DNA of 64,000 nucleotides from Climacium dendroides (taxonomy: Eukaryota > Streptophyta > Bryopsida > Hypnales > Climaciaceae). Of the stretch, positions 1 to 12,039 are shown piece after piece. The stretch covers positions 18,493,538 through 18,557,537 of the forward strand of contig OX467091.1 in the NCBI GenBank assembly GCA_950106755.1, written 5' to 3'. Below the pieces are notes generated by a model. The model made no database searches and was not told the origin of the DNA. It worked only from the letters and a program-made list of their open reading frames with translations. How positions within the stretch are numbered: position 1 is the stretch's first letter; each line of letters starts with the position of its first letter. A program made the translations under genes and the position numbers.

Positions 1-1940
1 TTTTTTCACTATATCAACGATGTACACATAGTGTACTTTTTGAGGAGGTGGACAATTTCAGAGACATGTATCATTTCAACTTTATAATTCATGACTAATT
101 TTTCAAAGCTCCAAAAAATATGAAACAACTTGGGTTAGATGTCAATTCTCTTGTCTTTCAAAAAAACTTTACTGAAAACTATTTTAAAAAATTTTACCTC
201 TCCAAATTTATATTTTAGCTCTTACATGGGCAATTCCTAGACCACCTACCTTACTTTGACTCATTTCCAATAATTCCTAAGTGTACATGATTTCTCACAT
301 TCTAACTCCTAATACATGGCATGTACTTTGAGTCTACCTAAACTCAAATTCATTCACTTGTACCTATTTCTACTGTGCTCTTTCACTATATTTGAATCCA
401 CCAGCTTTACAATATGTAATATTACAAGTAGTGATCCCAAACTAGCTAAATTTCATTGGGTTGCTACTTAATTTTCTCATACCCTTTATGTAAATTAAAA
501 AAAAATCTTGCAAAATTGTGCATTTCGCTAAAATCCTTGAACGTGTTCTAAGATCAATTATCACACGGTATCCTACATGATTCATAATTAAATAACATCA
601 AAGAAAAAAATCCGCATGCTACTATTCATTACTCTCTTAGTCTCTCCCAATAGTGCTTCAAGGTAACTACACCTACAAATGCTTGGTTAAGCAATTTAGT
701 TGGGTTCCCATTATTAAATTGAAAAACTTGTTCTGGTCTTTTAATGGTAGTCCAAAGGGGATTCTTGACTGCTTTCCAATGCATTTTTTTAATATCATGT
801 CTTTCATATACAAATTCAAAAAGTATTAATAATTGACTTACGTCAACCCAAATACAAAGTCTTATAAATAATGCAAGAAAAATTAGGCAAGAGTCTACAC
901 TCTACATTTTAAAAAAATAGGTTACAAGTACAAATAGTTGCCTAGTACTATTATTTCAGTCTACCTATACAATAAATCCTAAAAACTTCTATATTTAATA
1001 GTGAAATTAGGTTGCCTTACCAATTAGGTTGCTTTTCCTTCCTAAAGATACTTTACAAGCCATCAAAGTCAACAAATATTTCTACAAAGTTTTCTATATA
1101 CATACATGGAGGTTCACAAGTCCCAATTACAAAAATACTTCATCTCAAAAATAATAAATTCTTGAAAAAAAATAGGAAATATTTATATATTGTAGACTAT
1201 TGAGAAATTAGTGTGGAGCACCTACTTTCAATATTCCTTGTACATTATTATAGAACCAATTACATATTTCATAACAATTAATACCTACCTCTTTTATATT
1301 CCACTTAGCTTCATAAGAAAAAATGAACATCATACATGTCCATGTTTTATTTGCAAAGCCATATTTACCACAATGAACCATGCATCCCCTTCTCATCAAT
1401 TTTAATGGATGAAAACTCATTTATTCCTATGCATATAGAATTTAACTTCTACACTTATAATTTCTTTTTTGGTACCTATAATTTGATTTATTTTTTACTC
1501 TTTAATTAATAAACCTCCATTTTTCATGAAGAAAATTGAATTGTATTTTCAAGAAAGGCTTTCCATTTCTACATCATACATTATGCTTTATACTCCATCA
1601 ACTTGACTAAATTGAAAATCAAACTGCTCTCATTTATATGTCAATACTTTTAACACTTTTGTTTCTATTTTTATTCATAATACTTACTTCAAAATTATAT
1701 ATCTACATGATTTTGTTCATGATTAAATAAAGAATTTCTAATTTTCCTCATATCATAAATTTCAACATTATCATTTCTTTAATATTCAATAATCATTTCC
1801 ATTTGTAAAGAACAAACCTAACAAAATCCATTTCAATGTGCAACTTCACTAAAATAAACGCCCTACAACAATTGCAATCCCCAAGGCTAGGAAACAAGGA
1901 CAGAAATAGATGCTTATAGTAGGAAACAGGAATGCTAGAG
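1..1940. other. AT-rich intergenic DNA, no gene seen
   Basis: No open frame here has recognisable protein motifs; the short frames are typical of AT-rich chance sequence. A segment near 994-1,016 resembles the terminal repeat of the miniature element at 27,600-27,838 (it contains AATAGTGAAATTAGGTTGC), so a scrap of that family may be present. Confidence 0.6.
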
Positions 1941-1975
1941 AATGATGAAACATACTTGTTATTCATTCAAAAGCT

Positions 1976-2851
1976 TTAGTCATCATCTTTTGATGATTCT
2001 CCTCTATTCCTATCAAATAGTACAGCATGCTTTTCTTCTAAGTCACCAAAAAATTCATTTACTTGAATATTTTGTCCCCCTAGAAGTGGATTTGGATAGG
2101 TCTCTGGTACTTCAATTGCCACTCTTAGTCCTTCAAAATCTACATCTCTACCAATGGCAAACATTTCTGGCTCTTCCTCATCCTCCAATTCAATATCAAT
2201 TCTTCGTCCTCGCACCTCTGTTTGTAATACTATTTTTCAACCTAGTTCATCTTCATTGTCTGAGAAAAACACTTGGTGACAATGAATTGGGAAAGCAAAT
2301 GCTTCATATCCAAAAGGCACAAGTGCTCTAAAATTTACCATAGTAAACCTCTATTCATCTTTTTTCACTGTTGCATTCCTACCTCTATAGTTGGCCTTTA
2401 TCCAGTCGCATACTAAAAACACCGTGCAATGTCTCCCATAGTCAAGCTCTACTATCTCCAAAATTTGACCTATATACTCCAAGTTTGCATTTACTACATT
2501 CTGATCTTGCCTCCCTGATCGACATGGTTGTTGAAATATTGCAGTGACACCAGAAGCACATGTGTTGTTTATGCTTTGCTTAGCACTCTTCACCCGAAAA
2601 TGATATCCATATGCATACATGCTTTTGAAGCTTTTGGCTTGAAGAGAAGGTAATTTTGAAGAATCTTGCACATCTTCAGCAATTACCTTTTCCTCCTACA
2701 TAGCACTTTGAACATCCTCTTCAATCCACTTAGCAAATGATGGAATCTCCTCCATCCCTACAGGATATGGCACTCCTCTCCTACCATTTCGGTGGGGGTA
2801 TCTCCTTCGAAACTGAGCTCTTACATTTGACCTCTTTTGGCAGATCTCTTC
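1976..2851 (-). pseudogene. CACTA transposase C-terminal relic (DUF4216 region)
   Basis: Minus-strand translation gives the C-terminal part of an En/Spm (CACTA) Tnp2-type transposase. Near 2,740 is EIPSFAKW. Near 2,450-2,400 is VELDYGRHCTVFLVCDW, and near 2,300-2,210 are HCHQVFFSDNEDELG and KIVLQTEVRGRR, the usual 'yGF ... QVFyv.D ... W.vV' layout of DUF4216. Stop codons interrupt it after CDWIKANYRGRNATVKKDE and at the conserved Trp before KIV. The same layout recurs at 3,900-4,650, so this is a second, older family member. It ends abruptly at 2,851, where a CACTA terminus begins, so the rest was probably separated by that insertion or lost. Confidence 0.75.
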
Positions 2852-3189
2852 CACTATAAGAAAACTGTGTCCGCTTGGACATCCAGCCAAAAACGACGTA
2901 TGTCCGCAACAACACGATACGTCGCAGAAGACATTGAGCTGTCCGGTCGAAAAAGTGAAGATTTTGCTTTGATGTTTGAGACAGCATTGCTAGATTTTAG
3001 TCACAGCATATTGATGCTACAAAAAACACTGATGCAATATAAGACATCTAGGTGGACACCAGATGTTTACAAGGATGTCTACAAAAACATGTTCGGCCAC
3101 GTCACCATCTTTGGTCAAACTTAGCTCAGAAGTTCATTCAGAATTTTGGTGCGATCAAAGGTAAAGTGACTACCCAAGGTTAAAAGAGG

Positions 3190-3560
3190 ACAACGGGTAG
3201 GTGGTGACTCCTAAAAGCTTATGTGTCATCTGACGTGGCGTGATGAGGTGGAAATTGTGTGACGTGTCACAATGACGTGGAAATTCGGTGACGTGAACAC
3301 GGGTGATGACGTGGCATGCCACGTCAGCATACTTGGCCTATCCATGTTCCGATATTGGATGTCTTCGTGAATGTCACAAGTGACGTAGTAACGTCCACAT
3401 TGACGTCACTTTTGGCGTCAACATTTCGTACTCACTGCGAATGTAACTTCAAACCACATGCTATCCACTATGCATTTCATTACGTCTGACTGGACGTGTG
3501 GGTGTTGTGACAGCAATTGTAGGCGTCTTTTTTGATGTCAAAATGACTGTAGATGCATGA
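3190..3560. repeat. GACGT-rich subterminal repeat array of the CACTA element
   Basis: About ten copies of GACGT or ACGTC occur within roughly 370 bp, often as TGACGTGG, GTGACGTG or TTGACGTCAC, in both orientations. CACTA elements such as Spm carry arrays of short subterminal motifs bound by the element's own DNA-binding protein. The position just inside the 2,852 terminus fits that role. Binding itself is inference. The motif also resembles plant bZIP (TGACG) sites. Confidence 0.6.
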
Positions 3561-3897
3561 CATGACTTTATACCCAAGGTTGAATTTGCACATGATGCAC
3601 GTTCTTTCTATGTAGTACAAATGACTTATGTATTTACTTGGTTTAGGGTCATTTTTGGGCTATTGAAGTCTTACAATTTGCGCACGTTCAACAAACTTCA
3701 TTAGGATAAAATTCCACCCTATTCATATGATGTCACGACCAGCACCAAGCAAGACAGACTCTGTCACAAAATGCACGTTCACGATGCATTCAGGCTACTT
3801 GTGAGACATGAACATGTTGATGGCTTTGTATTTCTCAGACATCTTACGTGATGTCAAAATGATGGTACAGCAAACACATGTCAGTGATGTGAACACC

Positions 3898-5214
3898 CTA
3901 TGTTTCCTCCTCAGATGCAATGTTATCGCTAACTACGGCAACATACTCTCTACCATTGTCTGTTGGTTGGCGCACCGGGTCCATGACTTGTTGCAGTGGT
4001 TGTAGGCCATTGAAGTCCCTATCATTCACCAACTGCACCATGTTCGGGGTTGTCATAAGAAGGTGCAATGACCCACGTCTACCCCTCACCTCTGTTCAAC
4101 AAACTATTTTTCAACCAGGCCGATGTGGATCGTCAAAGAAGAACACTTGTTGGCAATGCAATGGAAAGGCAAATGAATCAGCGTGGACCGTTCCATCCAA
4201 ATGGTTGAAGTTTGCCAACATGAAGCCGTACTTATCCTATTGCACACTGGGAGCTCGACTACCCTGCGTGCCGTTCACCCAATCACACAACAACACTGTG
4301 ACACAGTGATTTCGATAATCCAATACCAAAATCTCTTCGATGTATCCCACATACTCCTATATGGTTTCCACTGGCCTCCCATTCTGCATACCCCAACGAA
4401 GTTGGCGTGTGAAACTCGCTACCACTCCAGAGTCACGGGTAACAAGCCCATGTTCGGAGCTTTAGACACGGAGGTGCATGCCATGATAGTACATTTGACG
4501 GTGGGATGTTGCCTTCCGCTCTGGAAGCTGCACATAATGTCTGGTGTCTTCATCCACTGGATGTCCAAAATGATCAGCCTCCCTCACCGTTGACGTCAGC
4601 CACTGCGCGAAGGATGGAAACTCACTTAGTTCAACTGGATAATGGACCGCTCTTCCTGGATTTGAGCGCCGCCAAGCAACGCGAAAAGCTTCTCGATCCT
4701 CCCATCTTCGGGACTTTGCCGCAGTGTAGTCCTTGCATTATGCTCAGCAATAATGAAATTAGAACAATGGATTGAACATATGAACTATGTGGGCGGGGGA
4801 AACGCACAATGTGCATGGCATGTTTGAGAAGATGTTCAAGAATTCAAGTGCTCCTTAATAACTATCATGTGTTGAGGACATTCTCTTCTACTGAGGCGTG
4901 CATACTAGTGCCAACATGAACATCAATGTGTCTTCCCATATGACATCATTGAATGGGGCAGCGCTGGCTTCGACGTCTGCTAAGAGTGTATACAAGACAG
5001 TATGATGTCCGTAGTGGCACTAGAAAGCAGTGCATGTTACTTACTCTTGCCAAGATTCCAAGCACGGAGCATTGTCTATTACAAACGCATGTGCATATGA
5101 ACGCAAAGCGTTGGATAATGCCCTCTCTTTTGGTTTCTTGCTACGTATCACCTCGTCGTTCATGATGGGATCTTCGTCTACATCCCATACACGCTCACCT
5201 GTTCCCTGGAATTC
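3898..5214 (-). pseudogene. CACTA Tnp2 C-terminal segment (DUF4216), broken
   Basis: Minus-strand reading just inside the 5,215 insertion gives VDEDPIMNDEVIRSKKPKER and then AHAFVIDNAPCLESW, followed around 4,640 by LSEFPSFAQW, around 4,320 by LDYRNHCVTVLLCDW, and around 4,240-4,120 by DKYGFMLANFNHLDG and CQQVFFFDDPHRPG. This is the normal order for the C-terminal half of plant CACTA transposases. Several in-frame stops and frame changes show it is not functional. It continues the DUF4218 segment on the far side of the fold-back element. Confidence 0.75.
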
Positions 5215-5430
5215 GACTAGAAGAAACTCGCGTTTAAGGTGACGTTTTGTAATTTTTTCAGACGGATTTTAGGTGACGTCGGAAAAAACAACTTGTGTTT
5301 TTTTGTGTTTAATATAACATCCAGATGTTATATTAGACACAAAAAAACACAAGTTGTTTTTTCCGACGTCACCTAAAATCCGTCTGAAAAAATTACAAAA
5401 CGTCACTTAAAACGCGAGTTTCTTCTAGTG
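5215..5430. mobile_element. CACTA-derived fold-back MITE, near-perfect hairpin, TTC duplication
   Basis: A 216-bp element made almost entirely of two inverted arms of about 105 nt with only about four mismatches. The ends read GACTAGAAGAAACTCGCG (left) and the complement of CACTAGAAGAAACTCGCG (right); one base of the left end has changed. TTC is duplicated at 5,212-5,214 and 5,431-5,433, the 3-bp size expected for CACTA elements. It interrupts the Tnp2 frame directly after the DUF4218 segment. It carries no coding capacity. Transcribed, it would form a long double-stranded RNA. Confidence 0.85.
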
Positions 5431-6490
5431 TTCTCTCATGTATTCCGTGCAGAAGCCAAGCGTGTCTTCAATGCGATATCCCTTGGCTATACTTCCTTCT
5501 GGATGCACCAAAGTCCGCACATAATCCTTCAAAGTCTTCATGTATCGCTCAATGGGGTACATCCACCTACAATGAACTGGGCCACATACAAATAATTGTT
5601 CAACAAGGTGCATTAGCAAATGGGTCATTATGTTCAAAAATGTCGTAGGGAACTCTTTCTCTATGAGACAAGTTGCCATAATAACATCCTGCATGAGGAC
5701 ATCTTTGTCAGCCTCCTTGACCTCCTTCTCACAAAGTCTTTGGAAAACCCTGCTCATTTTTATAATAGCCAAGCGCACATTATCATCCAAGATGTTCCGG
5801 ACAGCCACCGGTAGAATCTACACACGAACAACATCTTCGTCAGTCATAGTGCCATTGCTAAATTTCTATCACAATTCTCTGTGACGTGCATGAGGGTCAC
5901 CCCGACATTGGTTTCGGACATCCATTGCAACGTTCCTGTGCTGAATATTGGTGACTACCAGAAAGCGCATCAATGCCACAGAAAACACTATCATGTTGAA
6001 GACGACATCTTCCCATGCACTGTCATACACAGATGACTGTTTTTGACGACGTCACTAAAGACATATGATGTCCACAATGGTCATGGAGCAGTGACAATCT
6101 TTGAACTCCCTCTCTTCCTTGGATAAGTTCTACAAACCTTTGTGTCACGTTCCATAACATGCTCACCTGTTGCATGAGAATGTGATAATCGTGAGTCTTC
6201 ATGTACTGTAACATTCCATTCTGTAGACGTTTATAAATTGCACCTACATAGTTTGTTGGGGTACGGATATTTGATACTATATCCACGAACTCCTTGCGCT
6301 CGTCTACTATCATTGCATACAGCGCATTTGGCATGTAGAAATCATCTTGGCATCTTTGTGGATCTTGAAGCCAAATTTCTTCACATATTCCAAGTTGTTG
6401 TGCATCAATGCGGCTGCCAGAGCTATCGTTCATAGCAAGAAGTGTCTTCACCATGTTCTCACATAAATTTTTCTCGCAATGCATGACATC
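5431..6490 (-). pseudogene. CACTA Tnp2 middle segment with DUF4218
   Basis: Minus-strand reading begins near 6,484 with MHCEKNLCENMVKTLL, the conserved 'MHCEKN' block that follows the Tnp2 core. It continues through KTHDYHILMQQV and then, between 5,808 and 5,434, gives the DUF4218 signature MTHLLMHLVEQLFVCGPV, RWMYPIERYMKTLKDYVR, PEGSIAKGY and FCTEYM. The frame changes between the two blocks (about 6,060-5,810). Together with the 7,976-9,700 segment it forms one Tnp2-type transposase split by the 6,787-7,972 insertion. Confidence 0.8.
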
Positions 6491-6786
6491 CAGAATGTGT
6501 CAGATCAACAAATACTGCAAAAAAGAACACACATATATCATGAGTAAGCGGCCCCATCCGGAACAATGTGTATCGTCACTTCTAGTGTTACGCAGCATGA
6601 GATGTCCATATTGCACAATTGAATAGACGGCCACTGTCTACAACTATTGCAATCCATGCTCTAAGATGTCTACTATGACATCTACTTGGACGTCAACGCT
6701 CCACTACTATGATAAAGAACGTCTGATGTATGTACCACGCAGACATTTGACACTAACAAAGTATCAAAGGCAGGTTAAATCACTTT

Positions 6787-7972
6787 CACTAGTAGAAAAT
6801 TAGTGACCAAATCAACAAATAGTCAACAATTTTTTGTTAACTTGGGTACTGTATTGTATATTTTCACAAATTTTTGTTGATTTTGTCCAAATTAACAAAA
6901 TGGTCACATTATTTTTGTTGATTTGGATAGTGCAACTAAAATCAACAAAATTTTGTTAAATCTTTTAGAATCTTTTTGGAATCTTTTGGAATCTTTTGGA
7001 ATCATTTGAAATCTCTTGGAATCTCTTGGAATCTTTAATTGTACAATGTAGATTTTTTTTAAAACAAAACATTAACAATTCGGTATTTCTTAAAGTCAGC
7101 ATACTTCAGGGCCGGTTTTGACTTAATAAATGACCTTTTTTCAAGAAACTTTGAACTAATAAAAGTTGGAAAATCAAGCCAACTTTCACCTCCAACAATC
7201 CGTTTGAGATTTCGATCCTCCAATCAAAAGTTATGGACAAAAATCAGAGAGGGGTTTTAAAAATGTAAAACAAATGATTCATTTTCACCCCTCTCTGATT
7301 TTTGTCCATAACTTTTGATTGGAGGATCGAAATCTCAAACGGATTGTTGGAGGTGAAAGTTGGCTTGATTTTCCAACTTTTATTAGTTCAAAGTTTCTTG
7401 AAAAAAGGTCATTTATTAAGTCAAAACCAGCCCTGAAGTACGCTGACTTTAAAAAAACAATGGGAAAAAAATGAAAAACTAAACAAATAAGATTTTATAT
7501 ACACTTTAAACATGTATATGTATAAGTGGTGCATTGGTTTGAGTCTTGGGCCTTAACCATGAGGTTCAAGGTTCAAACCTTGATGGCAATGTTTGCCATG
7601 TGAATTGTCCAAATGCCACGTGGCATTTGGTTGTCCATGTGACATTCAAGTAGCTTGTGTGGCATGCCACGTGGATAGTTGGGGGTGCCTATGTGGCATT
7701 GCCACATGTCACCTTTTATTCATTTAAAAAATTAATTAATTAAAAATAATAATGTGACCAAATTAACAAAAAAATTAACACTTTTTTGTTCTAAAACAAC
7801 ATTTTTTTGTTAGAAATTCAACACTTTTTTGTTCTTAAACAACACATTTTTGTTAAAAAATCAACACTTTTCTGTTCAAAAGTGCCCAAATCAACATGTC
7901 TAAATTAACAAAAAAAATCAACACTTTTCTGTTGATTTTTGTTAATTTGGTCACTGTATTTTTCTACTAGTG
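6787..7972. mobile_element. Non-autonomous CACTA-end element with internal fold-back, TTT duplication
   Basis: The element starts CACTAGTAGAAAA and ends with its complement TTTTTCTACTAGTG. TTT is duplicated at 6,784-6,786 and 7,973-7,975. Short repeats of the type 'aaatcaacaaa' lie near both ends. In the centre are long inverted arms at about 7,091-7,255 and 7,288-7,451, nearly complementary over some 160 nt. It has no open frame of note and separates the N-terminal and middle blocks of the host CACTA transposase. Its terminal sequence matches the smaller elements at 17,367 and 58,701. Confidence 0.8.
7525..7600 (+). other. Possible tRNA-derived (SINE-like) box A / box B pair
   Basis: Within the insertion at 6,787-7,972 the segment TGGTGCATTGGTTTGAGTC is followed about 30 nt later by GGTTCAAACC. 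This resembles the internal RNA polymerase III promoter boxes of tRNA-derived SINEs. The sequence downstream has no clear tail, and no cloverleaf can be folded with confidence by eye. It may be coincidence. Confidence 0.25.
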
Positions 7973-7975
7973 TTT

Positions 7976-9700
7976 GCACCTTCCAGTAGGGCAGCTCAAA
8001 CAAAGCACTCAACCGCTTCACCCTTGTGAAATGCACCGGGTCATCCTTTCCATCTTCTTTTCCACCAAGATCTAAAAATGCTTACCGCCACACAGCATAT
8101 CGGATGACATCTTCAGCGGTCATGGTATTCAGCCTGAAGCGACACTCTGCTTTGCCATTGAAGTGACGGTTTCGACGATAAGGATGGTGTTGGCTTAGGT
8201 ACCTTCATATGCCACCATATACAATCTTTGATCCTCTAGTACTTCGATCCGCCCTCACATTGCTAGTTCTCACAAGTCTAGAATCTGTCTCGGGACCACA
8301 ATCTGGGCATCCTTTATATCCCTTGCAAGACAAGCCAGAGATGAGAGCATATGCTGAAAAATCTAATATGGTCCACATCAGTAAGCCACGCATGATAAAG
8401 CGACAAGCACCTTCGGGCTGTGAAAAATCTTGAGCTACCACACCTTCCCACAATGCATGTAGCTCCTTCAACAATGGCGGCAAAAACACATCCATGTTCT
8501 TAGAAGTTGGGGAGTGCTTCCCAGAAATGAGAAGGCTGAGGGAGATGAAGAATTTCTTCGTCACAAACCATGGCTCAAAGTTGTAAATCAAAATGAGCAC
8601 CGGCCATGTTGACCAATTCGTATTGCTTAGCTTGAAGGGATTAACACCATCTAGTGCTAGTGCCAGACGCAGGTTCCTGTTGTCAGCACCGAAGTTGTCG
8701 AAGGCGACGTCCCCATTGACATGCTTCCAAGTAGGGCTGTCCACCACTGACCGCATGACGTCGTCGTTGCTGACATGCTTCGTCCAACTTGTCAACATCT
8801 GAGTGATCTCCAAAGACCTAAACATATGTTTCAGTCGCGGTATCAAGGGAAAGTGTCGAATGACCCTTGTTGGTACTAAGTTTGTGCCCTCCACCCACCT
8901 TGGTTTCGAGCACTTAGGGCATGTACTTAGATCTGCATGCGTATCTTCGAATAACACACATCCACTTGGACATGCATGGATGTTGTTGTACTCTAAGCCC
9001 AACTTCCTAATCATTTTCCTTGCCTCATAATGACTAGTAGAGAGCTTGTTGTTCTTTGGGAGCAAGTCTGATGACAAATATTGTAGGAGCTCACTAGTGA
9101 AATGGTTACTCACACGGAAGACCACGCACATATTCATAATGATGATTGTTGCTGACAGAATATTCGATGATGCCCCCTTGTATAGTGTTGTTGTTGCATA
9201 CTCATATAAACGCTGCATGTCTTCAACGGTGTCAACGTCAGCGTCTGCTTCAACGCCTGACGCTCCTTCGGAAGCCAAGGTGCTTGAATGCAATGCATTG
9301 CCACGATCAAAGGCCTCCATGACTTGCCTTTGGACATCGTGTTCGACATCTAGAGGAGCGTCGTCGTCATCTGCAGCGTCGTCGACCACACTGTCCCCAA
9401 ATTCTGGTACTCCGTTTACATCTTCAAACTTAATGTCATCATCTACAATGTCCGCGTCATTGTTGATGATGTCATCGTCATAAATAAGATCTTCCACCCA
9501 CATGCCACGAGGAGGGTATCCGTTGGGTGGGTCTCCCTCGATCATTGACTTCGTCAAAAAAGCATCCCGTCCCACCTCTACATGATGCTTTCGAATCACA
9601 TGAATAGCTCGACGTGTTCCTCCATGACAATTTTGGCATGGTCATGGAAACCTTGTCAAATTCAACTCCATCGCCACCCTCAACTCGGTTTGTAGAATGA
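7976..9700 (-). pseudogene. CACTA Tnp2 transposase, N-terminal half
   Basis: A continuous 464-codon frame at 8,205-9,599 carries the Tnp2 (Transposase_21) core: CPSGCVLFEDTHADLSTCPKC zinc-binding-like pattern (near 8,960), then LALALDGVNPFKLSNTNWS, FISLSLLISGKHSPTSKNMD and LSCKGYKGCPDC near 8,320. Farther upstream, near 9,660, is PCQNCHGGTRRAIHVIRKH, the N-terminal 'CPC..C ... HL' block. Below 8,205 a stop follows KIVYGGI, after which the frame continues with RYLSQHHPYRRNRHF and LPYWKVQ up to the insertion at 7,972. The long open core shows fairly recent activity, but the gene is broken in three places overall. Confidence 0.85.
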
Positions 9701-10049
9701 GGTCACCTATAGGAATGTAGCGAAGGACATGGCCGTCTGCATTGATGCGGATTCTTACAACACGACGTCTACGCCTACCCTCCATGTCCATCACAGACGT
9801 CAACACGTACTGTGATTGGCAAATTGGGGTTCAACAGCCTAATTCTCAAAATGCATTGCCAATTGCACCAATTTCATGCCTCCACCGACACGTACGTAGA
9901 GGTTGGACATGCACAAACAATTCGGTCTCATTGCTGTTAAGTATATTCAGCACATACTAACATATACCACAATGATCTTGTGAAAAATTACAGGTACAAA
10001 ATGTCTCAATCATAATCATGAAATTCTCAATGTTTGGATGTTTCTATGA

Positions 10050-10430
10050 ACATACGTTTGTCATTGTCTACGTCTAGAAAGACACCTTCATGTCCACTAG
10101 GAAGTACGGAAGTTCCAGTAGACGAAACCCAGAGTGCAGACAGAGGAACCGATATCACTGCAAGTCCAAGTTGGGGAACAAGAGTCCCTAATGATTTTCC
10201 TCCAGGGAGTAGCCAGAAGCAGATATACCTGGACTTGTTAAAAGACATTATTCCCCCTAAGGAAAAGGATGCAAAAGAATAGGAAGTAGTTTTGTACATA
10301 CTTGTAACAGTACCGGAGTCCGGTCGCTGAGCCGGAAAAGTAGGATCTAGCGGATTACCAAAAATCTAGCGGGCTAGTAGGAGTGTTTTGTGTGATTTTG
10401 AAATGAGGATCTGTTTAGTATAAGTTAGAT
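10050..10430 (+). repeat. Repeat copy A of CCGG-rich family (second copy at 61,650-62,010)
   Basis: The plus strand encodes GSTEVPVDETQSADRGTDIT followed by the IIPPKEKDA block and a stop. It then has a non-coding stretch beginning AAGTAGTTTTGTACATAC with TACCGGAGTCCGGTCG. The same order, with clear similarity, is seen at 61,670-62,010 (RTRSVDRGTNIT, IIPPKDKDA, TACCGGAGTTCGGCCG). The unit is therefore a dispersed element whose coding end and downstream region are both conserved. The full-length form seems to be the 59.4-62 kb copy. Confidence 0.65.
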
Positions 10431-12039
10431 TTTGATGGACCTTTGTGGTCACTCACTCATCACATAATTTTCAGTATGTACCTTTGAGCTTAATTCAAAG
10501 CATTTGGAGGCATTCCATTCTCTTTCTTTTTATACTTGGTGCATACTTTTGTGGGTGTAGGTCCATTCGTGCCTTTTTTGGATGCTGAGAACTTACCTTG
10601 ATTAGCAAGTGTCGATCTTGTGAGTGGTTCCGGATGTCATTGGATTGATGGGGAGATCGGCCGGATTGTTCCAAAGGAAGTGTTAGTGTACTACCTGCCT
10701 AGATGCCGATATAGCCTGAGGGGAAGATATTGCCTCATGTATGAGGGTGTTTGAGAGTCTGCGGGCAACTTCCGTGTACGGGAGTTGTAAGACGTGATCC
10801 GAATTCCGAATACCGGAATTCCCCCATAGACAAAGTCAAAGCCCTGGTGTAATGCCCAAAAAAGTGCAAGGATGTCCACCCGGTCAATGGGAGACTCAGT
10901 GTTGGGTTAATGCTAGAATGTCGTTGTAGTCCTTGACCGTCCCTACGTGACCTGGTCCGGTAAGCATTCCGGATTTGTGAGGTGACGGAACAGTAGGATA
11001 TTTCCGGTCCCTAAAGTTAAGTTAGCATTAGTAATAGAGGACAAGTGAGAGAGAGAGAGTCAGTGTTTCTGGACACAGTAAATATCCGGACGGTGGATCT
11101 GGCCACTTGTCATCTAAACCTAGGGATTCCGGAAGGGGCAACTGAACGATTTCTGGATTTTTCTGGAACCCATCCGGCACTAGTAGCCGGACCGGACCTT
11201 TGGTCCAGATTAGAAAGTAGAAGAGAAAGGAAAAGCGTAGATCGAGTTAGCCTAGATCCATAAGCCTCGAGTCCTCGTAGGAACGATTCCAGAGCGGTTT
11301 ACTCTAAGTTGGTCTTTAGTGGGAATTGAGGGCTAACTGGAGGAATATTGATCCGACTAATTACTACACTTGCTATGGTGTAGTTGATTCTACCCTTGCT
11401 CATCGATTTGTCCCCAAAGAAGGCTCGCCACACCTCTACAGAACGATGGACAAAATGAGGGTTAAGACAACTTGCAGGTTTAAAAGAAAACTACCAAGTG
11501 TAACCAGCATGTTATTCTTCAAGCCACAACTTCCCAATGTGATACATCTTCTTCTCCCACTCACGCTCCGCTAAAATGTTCTCATCCTTTAAAATGTCAA
11601 AACAGAGCTCGTGACGAGCTCCTTTTGTTTTGATCTCTTGTTGTTTTCACCTTCATTGCCACCTTTTTCTTCCATAGCTACTTGATGCCTTGAATGTAGT
11701 TTCTGACCGTGTGTAAATGACCGATTCAAAACCCCTCCGATGTAATCAAAGATGTATGACCCCAACTCTCTACCACATAGGAGCAACTGGCACGGTGAGG
11801 CAACAATAGCACATCCGATGTGGTGTTGTTTCCCAAAGAGGAGAGTTGAAGTGAGGAAAAATGCCTTAGCCGTCTGATATAGCCGTCCACTCCCAGACCT
11901 AAAATTGTCCTTCCCAAATATAACCCGGATGACGCGAACCTACCCCAAACCAATGGACCATGTTTGATTGAACGGTCCGTCCGCTGCCGAACCTAGTCAA
12001 GAAGACAAAAGTTGACCTTTGATGAGACGATATGTATTT
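10431..12039. other. CCGG-rich repeat remnants, no gene recognised
   Basis: The segment is dotted with TCCGGA, CCGGA and CCGG motifs (for example 10,920-11,200), like the 59.4-62 kb repeat, and probably derives from the same family. Frames at 11,045-11,263 and 11,326-11,574 show no motif I recognise. The end of the region passes into the truncated Mutator-like element without an identifiable target duplication. Confidence 0.4.

Larger units (their letters stand above)
2852..9960 (-). mobile_element. CACTA (En/Spm) DNA transposon, decayed, with nested insertions
   Basis: The left terminus at 2,852 reads CACTATAAGAAAAC, a CACTA-type end shared with the miniature element at 39,883-40,109. Inward of it is a subterminal array of GACGT motifs. 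The coding part then runs on the minus strand: Tnp2 N-terminal half at 7,976-9,700, middle and DUF4218 at 5,431-6,490, DUF4216 at 3,898-5,214. Two smaller elements (6,787-7,972 and 5,215-5,430) split it, each with its own 3-bp target duplication. No matching right terminus (TAGTG) was found; the coding similarity fades by about 9,960, so that border is approximate. It appears inserted in the older relic ending at 2,851. Confidence 0.75.

Noticed and set aside
9046..9483. A 145-codon Ser/Thr-rich plus-strand frame
   Set aside because: Antisense shadow of the acidic (Asp-rich) part of the CACTA transposase frame on the minus strand.
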